The translations under genes were made by a program, and so were the position numbers. The notes beneath the pieces were generated by a model. That model ran no database searches, was not told where the DNA came from, and saw only the letters and a list, made by a program, of their open reading frames with translations. From Miscanthus floridulus (Eukaryota; Streptophyta; Magnoliopsida; Poales; Poaceae), in NCBI RefSeq assembly GCF_019320115.1, contig NC_089591.1, positions 63,914,111 to 63,978,110 of the forward strand: a DNA stretch of 64,000 nt, written 5' to 3'. The stretch's first letter is position 1; each line of letters begins with the position of its first letter. Positions 24,296 through 34,422 of this stretch are shown here, piece after piece.

Positions 24296-24450
24296 TTGAC
24301 AATGTGGTGCTACAGTAACATGTGCTAATGACAAATTAGTTATGCTTAATAAATTCGTCTTGCGAATTACTGACGCTGTAATTTGTATTTTTATTAGTAT
24401 CCGAACACCACATGCAACCCCATGTGACACCTCATAAACTTTAGTCCCTA
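24296..24450. mobile_element. Truncated MITE in front of the HyPRP pseudogene
   Basis: It matches the right half of the 302-bp MITE at 22223-22524 (inverted) at about nine bases in ten by eye. The outer half and its terminus are absent. It ends ~70 bp before the ATG at 24519, so it makes up most of the proximal promoter region. Confidence 0.7.
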
Positions 24451-24518
24451 GATCGCCACCCAGCCTAATCACTCCGCTTCGTGCTTGTGATCGAGCAGCT
24501 GTTGCTGTGTGTGTAACA

Positions 24519-24926
24519 ATGGCAGGCAAGGCCTCGGTCGTTGCGCTGTTCCTGGCCGTGAACCTGGCGGTGTTCGCTATGGCCAGCGCCAGCGGTGGCG
24601 ACTGCCCCACGCCGCCGACGCCGTCGAAGCCGACCCCGACGCCGGCCTCGTCCTGCAAGTGCCCCCGTGACACGCTCAAGCTGGGCATGTGCGCCAATGA
24701 TCTGGGCCTGATCAAGGCCAAGGTGGGCGTGTCGCCCACGGAGCCATGCTGCCCGCTGCTGGAGGGGCTCGTCGACCTCGAGGCCGCACTCTGCCTCTGC
24801 ACCGCCATCAAGGGCAACATCCTCGGCATCAAGCTCAACCGCCCGTCGACCTCAGCCTCATCCTCAACCACAGCGGCAAGAGCGTGCCCACCGGATTCAA
24901 GTGCCTCTAAGGCCCCGTTCGGTTAG
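24519..24926 (+). pseudogene. HyPRP (8-cysteine) gene with frameshift and lost cysteine
   Basis: An intronless hybrid proline-rich protein. It has a signal peptide (residues 1-25, MAGKASVVALFLAVNL...), a short Pro/Thr segment (CPTPPTPSKPTPTPASS) and an eight-cysteine domain of the LTP/2S-albumin fold (SCKCP, LGMC, EPCC, LCLC). After GIKLN a one-base deletion near 24842 shifts the frame. The original frame would end at TAA 24908-24910 and reads HSGK where the intact paralogue has YCGK, so the seventh cysteine is also lost. The shifted frame continues to 24926, and its last residues (KAPFG) are encoded by a MITE. It is related to the intact gene at 30697. Family members are extracellular cell-wall proteins; this copy is unlikely to fold correctly. 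Confidence 0.85.
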
Positions 24927-25026
24927 CACTGTTCCAAGCCGTTCCGGGCCGAAACGGTTCCTATGCTTTGTAAATTATCGAAGGAAGTCATAGCCTGGAA
25001 TGGTTCCCATCCAACCGAACAAGGCC
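24911..25026. mobile_element. Small Tourist-like MITE (116 bp) inserted at a stop codon
   Basis: The ends are GGCCCCGTTCGGTTAGC and, inverted, GGCCTTGTTCGGTTGG. The target duplication is TAA at 24908-24910 and 25027-25029. The left TAA is the ancestral stop codon of the HyPRP gene, so the insertion duplicated the stop instead of removing it. Confidence 0.85.
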
Positions 25027-25029
25027 TAA

Positions 25030-25287
25030 GCATGCATTCATCAGCCGCGCGCTCGTGGTCGCTGCAGAGTGTAGCTGGATCGTTTGAGTTCAGGTTTATT
25101 TGGTTTGCATTATTCGTACTACTAGCTGGTCTGTATGCACGTGTTTATGCATGCGATGGCCACGCATCGTAGCTCCTGTTGTTTGATCGGCTTTGGCTTC
25201 GGTTGCTTGTATTGATTTCCGTTTTCCGGCTTTGGCTTCGGTTGCTTGTATTGATTTCCGTTTTCCGATTTGTCTGTGTCTGGTTTA
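25030..25287. other. HyPRP pseudogene 3' flank with a 39-bp duplication
   Basis: Probable former 3' UTR. Positions 25189-25227 and 25228-25266 are two identical tandem copies of a 39-bp unit beginning ggctttggcttcgg. No gene. Confidence 0.8.
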
Positions 25288-25413
25288 GGACCCGTTCGTT
25301 TGCCAGAGAACGGTTCCCAGGATTAATTCCTAGTCGGAGTGCTATTCTATTTTATATAGTCTTTGATCATCTGGATTGATTCATAGTGAAATCTAGCATA
25401 ACCGAACCAGGCC
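25288..25413. mobile_element. Small MITE, 126 bp, TTA duplication
   Basis: The ends are GGACCCGTTCG and, inverted, GGCCTGGTTCGG. The flanks are tta (25285-25287) and tta (25414-25416). Same general type as the 116-bp MITE 250 bp upstream. Confidence 0.7.
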
Positions 25414-25633
25414 TTAATCGTTTTGCATTCGATCGGTGTGTATGAATAAATAAAGACTTTTATCTGTTCATCAGTACGTACATAGTACATGTTCTAAATT
25501 CGATTCAGCTTGTACCGTATTCTTAATGCAGTGCGTACGTGAGACGTGCCCTGTGCAAACTATGCTAATTTGCGCGTAAGCGTACGTAATGGATGCATTC
25601 GTTCTCTGGTATTACAAGTAGCACACAGCAAGA

Positions 25634-28262
25634 CCGAGAATAGGATGGACCGTCCCACCTCCTGACCCTTCCCTTCCTCCCCACGACGACGGCGGCGCCG
25701 CCCGCCCCCCACCAACGGGCCTCCCCCAGGAGCATACCCACCCCTTCCTAGCATAGATCTGAGCTCCCCTCGACCTGATCTATCCATCCATGGGGTCGGT
25801 GGAGGGGTTCCGGCAATCCTTGGTGAGCCCACCTCTCCGGAGTGCGTCCCTGGAACCTGCGCCTCCCCTCAGCCCAGCCCGTCGGAGGCCACTCAGTCGT
25901 TGGCGGCCAGCGCCAGCCCCTTCCCCAACCCCAATCCCAGTTTCCACGGGCGAGGAAGCCGCACCCATGACGAGGACGTACCTCTTGGAGGATGAGGTCG
26001 TCGGCGAGGACGTCTTGGAAGGCGAGGACGAAGATGAAGACGATGACGACGATGCGGCTCCTACCCCCGCGACCGCCGCCAACCTCCTCCACGGCGTGCA
26101 CGTGGCGTGGGCGCTGCCGCCGTCGACCGCTTCGCCATCGTCACTGCGGCCGACAAGCGGCCCTTCTCTGAGGCCGTCAAAATCCCTCTCCCCCCTACTG
26201 CCCCCTTACATCCTAGAGGCAGCTCGGTGCGGCACTCCAAGGCTAGTCACTAGGCAGACGCTGATCTCGGCGCGGACAGCTCCGACAACGAGCCCACTCA
26301 TGCTACCACGCGCCCGTTGTACCTGGACGCCGCTCGCAAGGCTCTTCGGGCCACGCCTCCCACACCAGCGGGGGCTCTGAACGTGGCGCAGCGTGTAGCC
26401 GCCGTCAAGGGAACTCACCCGGTGCCTGCAAGGAGGAAGCGGCGTCATCGGCGTAGGACCAGTGGGCCTGATAGCCGTGGGACACCGTTGCCGCAAGCCA
26501 CGCGTGTGCCCGCTGCGTCGCCTTGGCCCGTTGCAGGCGGCAAGGGTCCCGGTGCGTCAGCGCCTCGGCCCACGTCGTAGGGCGTCGGTGCCTGGCGCAT
26601 CTCGGCTGCTCGGACGAGGGCCCGACGTCGACGCCGATGGTTTCTAGACTGTCGAGAGTCGTCGCCACCGGCGCTGTCCGGGGAAGGCGGCACCCAAATG
26701 CCACCACCCCGTCCTTCCGGAGCTTGTGGGTCTCTGCTTCAACTGCCTCGCGCACGACCACATCGCCGCTCAATGTCGCTCTCCGTCCCGCTGCTTCCGC
26801 TGCCGGGGTACCGGCCATCGGGCTAGGGCGTGCACACGTGGCCGTTCACCGGCATGCAAGCGAGTGCAGTCGTCGGCGTGCAAGCCTACATCCTCGCTGG
26901 CGCATTGCCCCAGCCAGAGTGCCTCTAAGGGACGTCGCCCCGCTGGTCCATGGCGTCCCAGCTCGTCGCCAGAATGTCGCGCCGCGTAAGGCCAGATGCC
27001 GACAAAGTCTTCGCCTTGTGTGCAGCGGCCGACCGCGTCGTCATCGTCGCCGCAGCAACACCACAACAACAGCCTGCTGGTATCCCCACCTCTGGGTGAC
27101 GTTAATAACCATCCCAAGGTCGAGGTCTTCGTCGTCCAGAGGAATGTGGACCTTACCACTTCTGGTGCGGACCTCCCCCTGTTCTTGTCGCACTTGTTAG
27201 CGGAAACTAGCTAGCCGCCACGCCGGAGGAGTTCCTGGCGCACCTTTCCTCGAAGTTCCATATGTCTGTGGGAGCGGCCAGGGCCTGTGCTTGGCTCGGA
27301 GGCCCCGTTGCACGTGAGTGTCGGCAGGACAACCACTCTTGCATTGATATGCAAGGAGGCGAAATGCAGATACAAACGGTGCACTGTGAGCCTGAGCTCG
27401 CAGTGGACCATTGCTTGGGGGTTCAACGTTGGGACTTCGATCCCATGCTGGTTGAGGTGGAGGCAGGTCTCACGAGCCAGGCCATGTCGGAGGTGGCCCT
27501 GGCAGTGGACCTGTGCCTTTCAAGCCCAGATGAGTGCGGCTTGGGCCAAACCTCACCAAGTCCATCACTCCTGGAGTCAGAGTAGGCTGGGGATCCCTAC
27601 CCCCGGTCAAGGTTGACTTCCCCAGCAGCCGAGAAGATGCAGACGGAGGCGGTTAAGCCATGCCGACTGTTGATGGCGAAGTGCCTCACGCAACGGCCAC
27701 GATGTCGATTCAGGAGAGTTTGGAGGAGCGGCTCTGCCTTCCTTTGCAGACACCCCTCATGCGCGGGCCGCCAAGGTTGCGCAGGCCTCGAACGCCGGCC
27801 CCCGTTACGTCGCTGCGGTGCAGTGACCGCATTGCTGCTATGCCGCGCGAGGCAGACTCCACCAAGCAGGCTCAGTGTGTTCTCATGCAGAAACTGGGAA
27901 TGGTGGCACCATCGCCCAATGTCGACACCAAGACGGTGCGCAAGTACAAGGCTACCTTCAAGGCGCCGCTGTCGGACTCCACCTAGGAGGCGCTGCAGCT
28001 TCTTTTTGATGGGGAGTTCAACCTAGTGGCCACAAACTTGGATATGGTCAAGTTGGACGAGGTGGCCAACTAGCCCCTTCGCCACAAGCACCACTGTCGC
28101 TTAGTAGTTATGTTTATTGTGTAATTACAACCACGTGCGAGTTTGGTGAGTGTGAAGGGTGTGGGTTTTGGTAATCTTTGGATTACTGTAACTTAACACC
28201 GTGTGACAAAACTTCTTTATTCTGCTTAATGAAAAACGTGCTAAAGCACTGTCTCGAAAAAA
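25634..28262 (+). mobile_element. ORF1-only LINE (L1-like) retroposon
   Basis: The element ends in a short poly(A) tail after ctgtctcg (about 28250-28262) and is flanked by an 18-bp direct repeat, aagtagcacacagcaaga, at 25616-25633 and 28263-28280. That is the signature of target-primed reverse transcription. Inside is one ORF1-like gene and a 190-bp 3' tail; there is no endonuclease or reverse transcriptase sequence. A plain 5'-truncated L1 would retain ORF2, not ORF1, so this is either a nonautonomous 'half-LINE' or an ORF2-deleted copy moved in trans. The exact duplication suggests moderate age at most. Confidence 0.75.
25790..28073 (+). pseudogene. LINE ORF1-like protein with two zinc knuckles
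   Basis: Reading from the ATG at 25790, there is a Pro/Ser-rich N-terminus, an acidic run (EGEDEDEDDDDD, ~26010-26055) and, in the same frame, the phrase DADGF*TVESRRHRR before paired CCHC knuckles at ~26729-26830 (CFNCLAHDHIAAQC and CFRCRGTGHRARAC). This is the arrangement of grass L1 ORF1 proteins, which bind RNA. A block near 27.1 kb (PKVEVFVVQRNVDL) fits the region after the knuckles. The C-terminal block (LRCSDRIAAMPREADSTKQA, LMQKLGMVAPS, YKATFKAPL, stop at 28071-28073) is the typical ORF1 end. Stops at 26380, 26398 and 26647 and later frame changes disable it. Confidence 0.75.
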
Positions 28263-28280
28263 AAGTAGCACACAGCAAGA

Positions 28281-28742
28281 GAAATGTGAAGGATCTATTC
28301 CCAGCCACATCAGCGCTCTCAAGTCTGACCAGGTTCGATCTGAATGTGCACGAGCACGAGAGAAAAGCAGTCGCAGCAGCTAGCTCCCCAATGGCACACG
28401 CCGTACGTACACGTACGCGCACGTTGCTGTACCTGGGAAATTCGTGTTCTACTAGGTTCACTTCCAACGGCTACGGCGAGGTGAGGCTGGCAGGCTGTTG
28501 CGGGACACGCTTCGCCACAGGTTCTCTCTCTTTCTGGGCCTGCGGCCTATATAGGCCACGAGCGATCGCGGATAGGCCGGCCCGTGGCATTTGGTCATTG
28601 TGGAGTTTGGAGGTCGCGTTGGTATGGACTATGGAGTTTGGGTTGGGAATCGGCAGACGGCAGAGGCGAGGCGGTCTGAACTGAGATGGAGAAAAATACC
28701 TTCGTTTCCTCTCTCTTTTTTCTTCCCAAACAATGCCTCGTT
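28281..28742. other. Intergenic, no gene seen
   Basis: Mixed-composition DNA directly after the LINE target duplication. A + strand frame of ~168 codons crosses it, but it begins inside the LINE tail and has no recognised domain. Confidence 0.4.
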
Positions 28743-29075
28743 GGGACTTGTTTAGATTCTCCGTCAAAATTTCACCATGTCCCATCCAATGTTTAAACAT
28801 ATGTAAGAAGTATTAAATATAGATTAAAAAATAACTAATTACACAGATTGCGACTACTTTGTGAGATAAATCTTTTAAGCCTAATTAGTCCATGATTTAA
28901 CATTAAAGTGCTACAATAACACATGCGTGAATGACATATTAATTAGGCTTAATAAATTCATCTCGCGGTTTACTGACGGATTCTGTAATTTATTTTTTAT
29001 TAGTATTCGAACGTCTCATACGACGTCTCAAAACTTTACACCATAAATCTTTACACCCTGGATCTAAATAAGGCC
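28743..29075. mobile_element. MITE, ~333 bp (TTGTTTAGAT ends)
   Basis: The ends are GGGACTTGTTTAGATTC and, inverted, GGCCTTATTTAGATCC. The interior is largely self-complementary and AT-rich (attaaatatagattaaaaaa, cttaataaattcatctcgcg), as in the abundant grass MITE family that also supplies the HyPRP-proximal copies. The exact target duplication is unclear (ttg/tta). Confidence 0.75.
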
Positions 29076-30530
29076 TTAGTTCCTCTCCTTGAATGAACAG
29101 TGCACGATTTGCTGATGCTAAAAGGCTGCTAAACAAGTTCTACGGTCTAGTTCTAGTATCTACGCACCACGCGCATCGTCAGAGGCAATGCAAGGACCAC
29201 CGCAGAAGCTGCTGGAGGCGTAGCTCTGAGTCCAAACTCCCGGCCGGAATGCTCCAAAGCAACCAGAATCACATACACAAGTCACAACACACACCCATGG
29301 TCTCGACCATCCCGTCCTTCCCTGCAAATCCACAGCCGCTCGCTGTTTCGACGAAGCCCACCGCGCGATAAGATCGAGTATTCTAGACTATATAATCCCG
29401 AAGAATAATGGAGGCTAGATCCAGATCTCGGATCCCTATTCTGGGCGGCCATCGGTCCGTTCCCGTGCCCTTAAATTCGTCTTAATCCGCTTCTTTTTTT
29501 ATCCAGAACAGTATTTTTCTTTTATAAATTCGTCTAGAATTTCTTCAAACCATCAAAATTCCTCCAGAATCATACCATCCGAACAGGACCGATCTGTCGA
29601 AACACCCACGTTCTTCTCTATCGGTGCATAGTCGCCGGCCGGTGGGTCGAAACGTATATACCAACAAAACTACGCATGGAGCCATGCATGGACCTATACC
29701 ATGACAAACCATGGATGCGTGCGTACGTCCAGCAACCCGTGATCGCTGCTCAGGACGGACCGGCCGGGAAGCCAAACGACGCTGCATACGACGGCGAGGG
29801 CTCCAGTCATGACAGATATTTCGGATCTCGTGCGTGCGTACGTGTGGCGTACGTACACCGTAGCAGTTTTCCAGGGCACGGTGCAGAACAAAAGGAAGGA
29901 CCGACCGACCGGACCACTGCACTACAGCCTACCGGGACCAGCTGGGAGCTAGGTAACCCTGACGAGACTGAGACTGGGACGCGCCAACTGTCGAATGATC
30001 GTCAAATCCAATGGGCCTCAGGTGAGTAGACTGTAGGAGTATGCGGTATGCCGGTATGCATGCATGCAGTAATGTCTGATTTTCAGTACAGTCGTTGAAG
30101 TCGGCTAAAATACGAATCCTATAGCATTCCGCGGATGCCTCGGCAGTCACCGTGAATAGAGTTTTGAGGTGGTGCCGTTGAGGCCGAGAACCCCACGGCA
30201 ACCATCAACAACCGCACGCTGGTTTGTTCGTTCGCACTGTGCGGCCCGTGAGCGCGCCGCCCGGCCGATTCTCTCGCGCGTACCCCATCGCCCAGCCACC
30301 TCGCCTGCTGTGTGGTGTACTCCTCCTACTCAACTGAGCAGCTGGCGACGGGACGGGGACGGGGACGGCACAGCTGGGAGCCTGGGAGGCGACGCTGCTG
30401 TGCCCCTGATAGGGGGACAAGATGATGGCGATGCGTCGGGCGCGTCGGCCCCCATGGTCCGGGCTAGCTTCCAAGCCATCCTCTCAGCTTTTTTCCTTGC
30501 CACGAGACACTACTGCCAGCTCAAGGCTCA
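29076..30530. other. Upstream region of the intact HyPRP gene
   Basis: No gene is supported. Positions 29456-29590 look like a small MITE (ggtccgttc at the left, gaacaggacc at the right) without a clear target duplication. 29.6-30.0 kb is rich in cgtacg palindromes. 30.16-30.46 kb is GC-rich with chance frames on both strands. Confidence 0.4.
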
Positions 30531-30554
30531 AGCATAGTCGGCTCATGTTTCTCC

Positions 30555-30562
30555 TATAAATA
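30555..30562 (+). promoter_or_regulatory. TATA box of the intact HyPRP gene
   Basis: TATAAATA, 135 bp before the ATG at 30697. A 15-bp direct repeat (aagcatagtcggctc) flanks it at ~30532 and ~30613. No MITE is inserted here, unlike in the paralogue. Confidence 0.75.
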
Positions 30563-30696
30563 CCCATACTCCCCTCCCTAAACCATCCCATCTCACTCCT
30601 ATAGCTAGCACAAGCATAGTCGGCTCTTCTTTCTGCTTCCACTTATTATCCACGAGCTATCAGTGCGCTGCAGGGCAGGGGCTTGCAACTTGAGCC

Positions 30697-31086
30697 ATGG
30701 CATCCAAGGCCGTCCTCTTCGTGGCTCTCAACCTCCTGTTCTTCACAGTGGCCAACGCCTGCGGAAGCTGCCCGACCCCAACGCCGCCACCGCCGCCGCC
30801 TCCTGCTACCCCACCCCCTCCATCCAGCGGTAAGTGCCCGCTGAACGCGCTCAAGTTCGGCGTGTGCGCCGATGTGCTCGGCCTCGTCAAAGGCGAGGTT
30901 GGCAAGGTGCCTGCTGAGCCATGTTGCACCCTCATCAATGGCCTTGTAGACCTCGAGGCCGCCGTCTGCCTCTGCACGGCCATCAAGGCCAACGTGCTCG
31001 GCGTCGTCATCGATGTCCCTATCAAGCTCAGCGCCCTCGTCAACTACTGTGGCAAATGCGTGCCCAAGGGCTACATCTGTGCGTAA
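30697..31086 (+). CDS. Hybrid proline-rich protein (HyPRP), 129 aa, intact
   Basis: An intronless gene. Residues 1-21 form a signal peptide (MASKAVLFVALNLLFFTVANA). A short Pro-rich spacer (CPTPTPPPPPPPATPPPPSS) follows, then a complete eight-cysteine domain with the order C..C..CC..CLC..C..C: GKCP, FGVC, EPCC, VCLC, YCGKC and GYIC. This belongs to the plant 14-kDa proline-rich / LTP-like family, secreted proteins placed at the cell wall or plasma membrane interface and linked to cell extension, lipid binding or defence; which of these applies is not shown by the sequence. The start context gagccATGG is strong for a grass. A TATA box lies at 30555, and aataaa occurs at 31485, among other possible poly(A) signals. 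Its decayed paralogue is 6 kb upstream on the same strand. Confidence 0.92.
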   Translation: MASKAVLFVALNLLFFTVANACGSCPTPTPPPPPPPATPPPPSSGKCPLNALKFGVCADVLGLVKGEVGKVPAEPCCTLINGLVDLEAAVCLCTAIKANVLGVVIDVPIKLSALVNYCGKCVPKGYICA

Positions 31087-31868
31087 GCTCCGCGCGGTTC
31101 CACGCTCGTGTAGCCGTTCACGTACGTGATTAAGCACGCACCCTGCATGGCACACATGCATTGTGTCTGCTGATCTCTTCTGTCTCATTTGTGCACGCTC
31201 CTTCGGGGGTTCTACAAACCTGTAGAGAACCATTCCGGCCAAATACTTGTTTGTTCGCATGTATTGTCTCTTGTTGAATTTCCATTTTCTTTTGTATTTG
31301 ATCATTTCTTCATAAGAGCTCGCGACATCTTCTCGAAGAACAAGAGGAGTGTTGATTCTAGTTTTTTATATTTACGGATCATGTAATCCGTTGAGAGTCA
31401 TTTGTTGTGTATGTAAAATCAAGCACTTGAACGTGTAATACTTATTCGATTTGTTAATTGTTCCCGTCTTTAATTTGGAGGAAGAATAAAGTCATTTGGT
31501 TAATCTCTCGTGATCTACTTTTATTAGGATTCTAGCGCAATTACAACATGTGTTTTCCTTCTCCAAACGACAAGTATTTGAAATCTTAGATCTATGTTGA
31601 GTGACTAAAGTCACATAGGTCTATATATTTCAGACAGACCAATACAACCCTAGCATGCACCCCTCCCCCTCTGTCCCTCTATTTTGCCTCCCTTAGTAAC
31701 CCTACTTAGGGTCTATTTGGATTTCTTAATAATTAGCTTTAACAGTTTATTAAGGCATTATTTGGATCCACAACTCATATGCCATGTAATGCTTTATCAA
31801 CACCCCGCTAATAACAAATAGTTGTAAGCTGGTTTCCACCGGCTAATGCATGTATTATTTACTTCTAA
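31087..31868. other. HyPRP 3' UTR and intergenic DNA
   Basis: T-rich sequence typical of a 3' UTR and downstream region, with AATAAA at 31485-31490. From ~31.7 kb it enters MITE-like sequence (agggtctatttggatttc), possibly the left end of an outer element that surrounds the next MITE. No gene. Confidence 0.5.
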
Positions 31869-31995
31869 GGCCTTGTTTGGATATAGTTGGATTCGCATCA
31901 ATTCACATGTGTTGGGATGCATCGGAGTGGAACTTAAACTAAATTTCACCCCAATCCATCCCTTGAGGTGAATCAGACAACATCCAAACAAGGAT
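31869..31995. mobile_element. Small Tourist-like MITE, ~127 bp
   Basis: The ends are GGCCTTGTTTGGATATAG and, inverted, ATCCTTGTTTGGATG. The flanks are taa (31866-31868) and taa (31996-31998). The surrounding ggtctatttggatt (31.71 kb) and atccaaataaatcc (~32.01 kb) suggest it sits inside an older element. Confidence 0.65.
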
Positions 31996-31998
31996 TAA

Positions 31999-33138
31999 GG
32001 GATCCAAATAAATCCGTCTATGCATCCCTCAGTGTGTGTTACAACCTAAATAAACCTCACCTTTAGCGTTGTCTAGTCATTTCCTCTTTGTCGCCCATTT
32101 CTTGCAGCTAGATCTTCCACACCAAGAATATCCTAGGAGTTATGCTTGCCAAGCACTAGGCGCACCTAACTTCATCGTCCACAAAATGACTGAGATGGTA
32201 GCATCGTCATCTTGCAAAACCACCACATAGTACCATGCCTCTAGAGTCTATTTGATCCCTTTGTAACCATAATATATGAGGCTGAAATCACTTGATATAT
32301 AAAGCCTGAACTCACTGGAATCAATGAGGGTGTTATCAACAAAGAGTAAGTCCCCACAAGGAATCAACAATGAGGCTAATATTTTCTAGTGATGGATTTT
32401 GTGACCTAACAACACATCCTTTAATTTTCCCCTTTTTGCGAGACCTAATAACCTCTTCATCGTAGGTGTTTATTACCTACGACGATAGTGAGATGTATAC
32501 TGTATAATTCAATGAGAAAACTATTAGCGTAGTTGGGCCCACACAAAATAAAAGTTACGTACTTTGAATGGTATTCTACCACATACTACATTCCTCCCAA
32601 AAGGGTGAAAACTCTAGTTTTGTAGCTAGTGAGACTATTAAAGTTTGACAAAATATATGTATATAGTAAAAAGTATCGATGTTTATGACTTCAAATATGT
32701 ATGATATAAAAATATTTATAATTTTGTTGAACATGAGATAGTTTGACTAAGCAAATACTGTATGCTAGAGCTGCAAAAAAAAAAGTCACAGTTGGCATAT
32801 ACTGTAGAGTAGGAGTTCTAAACAAAGACCACGTTGTTGTTCAGGCGCTCAGCTCCGCGGAATTGTATAGCCCGTGACTACAGGGATGGCCCGCGTGTAC
32901 CTCCACTGCAGAGGCCCAGTGGGCCCAGGCGATGCAGATAGCAGTATCTGATAGGCTGATATCGGATTTGCCAGTCCTCGAAGCCAGGATAGCGTAGCTT
33001 TGCACGAGCAAAAGCTGCTGGCGCATGATGCGATGGGATAGGCACAGTGCACCAAGCCCGTGAAACGACCATCCCCCATCATTCCATCCTGCTGAACGCT
33101 GGAGTGGGTCGCTTGTGTGGGACAGTGGTAACCTCTAG
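31999..33138. other. Intergenic, no gene seen
   Basis: AT-rich DNA with diverged Stowaway-like phrases near 32.58-32.76 kb. A perfect 8-bp stem, tcgtaggt-gtttatt-acctacga, lies at about 32461-32483. No coding frame with a recognised domain. Confidence 0.4.
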
Positions 33139-33379
33139 CCTGAAGGGATTTTTTTTTAATTTTAACATTTTTTAAACTAATTTTAAATCTAACATTATTT
33201 TTTTCTTCAAAACTAACATTTTTATCGCGCCTATTGCCATAGCGCGGTGAAAAGCTTGTGCCACGCCATGCATGGTGGCGCGGCGGGTGGATGATGTGGC
33301 AACGACTGGAAATACTGATCAGTGACGTGGCAGGGCCTGCTGCGCCACTGATCTACCGTTTCTTGAAATGCTTTTGCAG

Positions 33380-34268
33380 ATGAATTATTGTGTTAGAGTT
33401 TTTTACGGAGGAAGTGTTAGGAGAGAAGATGTTATGTTTGAGGACATGGAAGAAGAATTAGAATGGTTTGATTAATCTCCTAACTTCAACGACCATTGTG
33501 TCTGTTTGAATGCAAAGTTTGGCGGTGATTTCACACTAAAAGGAAGGTTTGATACTGAGAAGACTATAGCATACTATATCCTATGCCCTTGCGTGACCTA
33601 GCTCATTGGTCCCGCTACACTAGGGTGCTCCAAGGTTCTATGTGCCCATGGCTGAGGTGATGGTGGAGAATGGGTACAAGATGCATGGTGTCCAGGATGG
33701 CCCGTTCATTGACGGTGTTGGAGGCAATGAACAAGAATTAGGGGTCGAAGGGAAAGCAACTCAGGGTAACATGAATTTGGACAGTCAGTTGATGCAGGAG
33801 CAGTTTCATTCAACTGCATTAGGCTGTATAAGCAATTACTTCGATGTAAATGAGTTTGAACGGGAAGAGGATTAGCAGAAAGAGGAGGATAGGATCGGTG
33901 ATGTAGTTAGCAGTGATTCAAACGATTCTGATGATGACCAAGGAGGTACAGATGCTATGCCAACACCGGTTGATGCCATGCCAGTACCGGTTCATACTAT
34001 GCCATTACCAGTACCAATTGAGGTTTTACATGGTATCCAGACTTAGGGTAGACTAGTTATAAATTTGGCAGCAGATGATACCCCATATGATTCATAGGCC
34101 AGAATTAGCGAAGCGCAGCAGTATGTTCCACCACCACTTTACACAACGACTGAGCTTGAGCAACTAAGGTCAATGAACGTACCTTTTAGGGACGTTCCGA
34201 AAAATAGGGATGTCAGCATGACGGATATGGCAGTTTGTGACACCGGTCTCCAGATGTGTAGGAAATAA
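33380..34268 (+). pseudogene. mudrA-like transposase, N-terminal fragment
   Basis: It starts at the ATG at 33380, 20 bp inside the left TIR end. The sequence MNYCVRVFYGGSVRREDVMF, EEELEWFD, LKGRFDTEK fits the N-terminal domain of plant MULE transposases. After two stops and a frame change the frame at 33642-33875 follows (MAEVMVENGYKM ... YFDVNEFEREED), then an acidic Asp/Ser stretch. Finally RDVPKNRDVSMTDMAVCDTG at ~34.2 kb, the segment that normally leads into the MULE DNA-binding region, breaks off. The DDE catalytic domain and SWIM zinc finger are absent. Confidence 0.7.
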
Positions 34269-34422
34269 TTGTTTAAACACATACACTTTGCGCTTACTTC
34301 ATGCTTGTTTAGACACACAAACTCCAACGTATTCTCAAGGTTTATCACATCTCGATCTCCGTAATCGCACAGGGAAGATTCCTCGAGTCATCTAACTATG
34401 GCTAAGTGCTTCTTCTTAACCG

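Noticed and set aside
28178..28684. 168-codon + strand frame downstream of the LINE
   Set aside because: Starts inside the LINE 3' tail, crosses the poly(A) and the target duplication, and has no domain.
34139..34348. 69-codon - strand frame between the two MULE genes
   Set aside because: It is the complement of the mudrA fragment end and has no similarity of its own.
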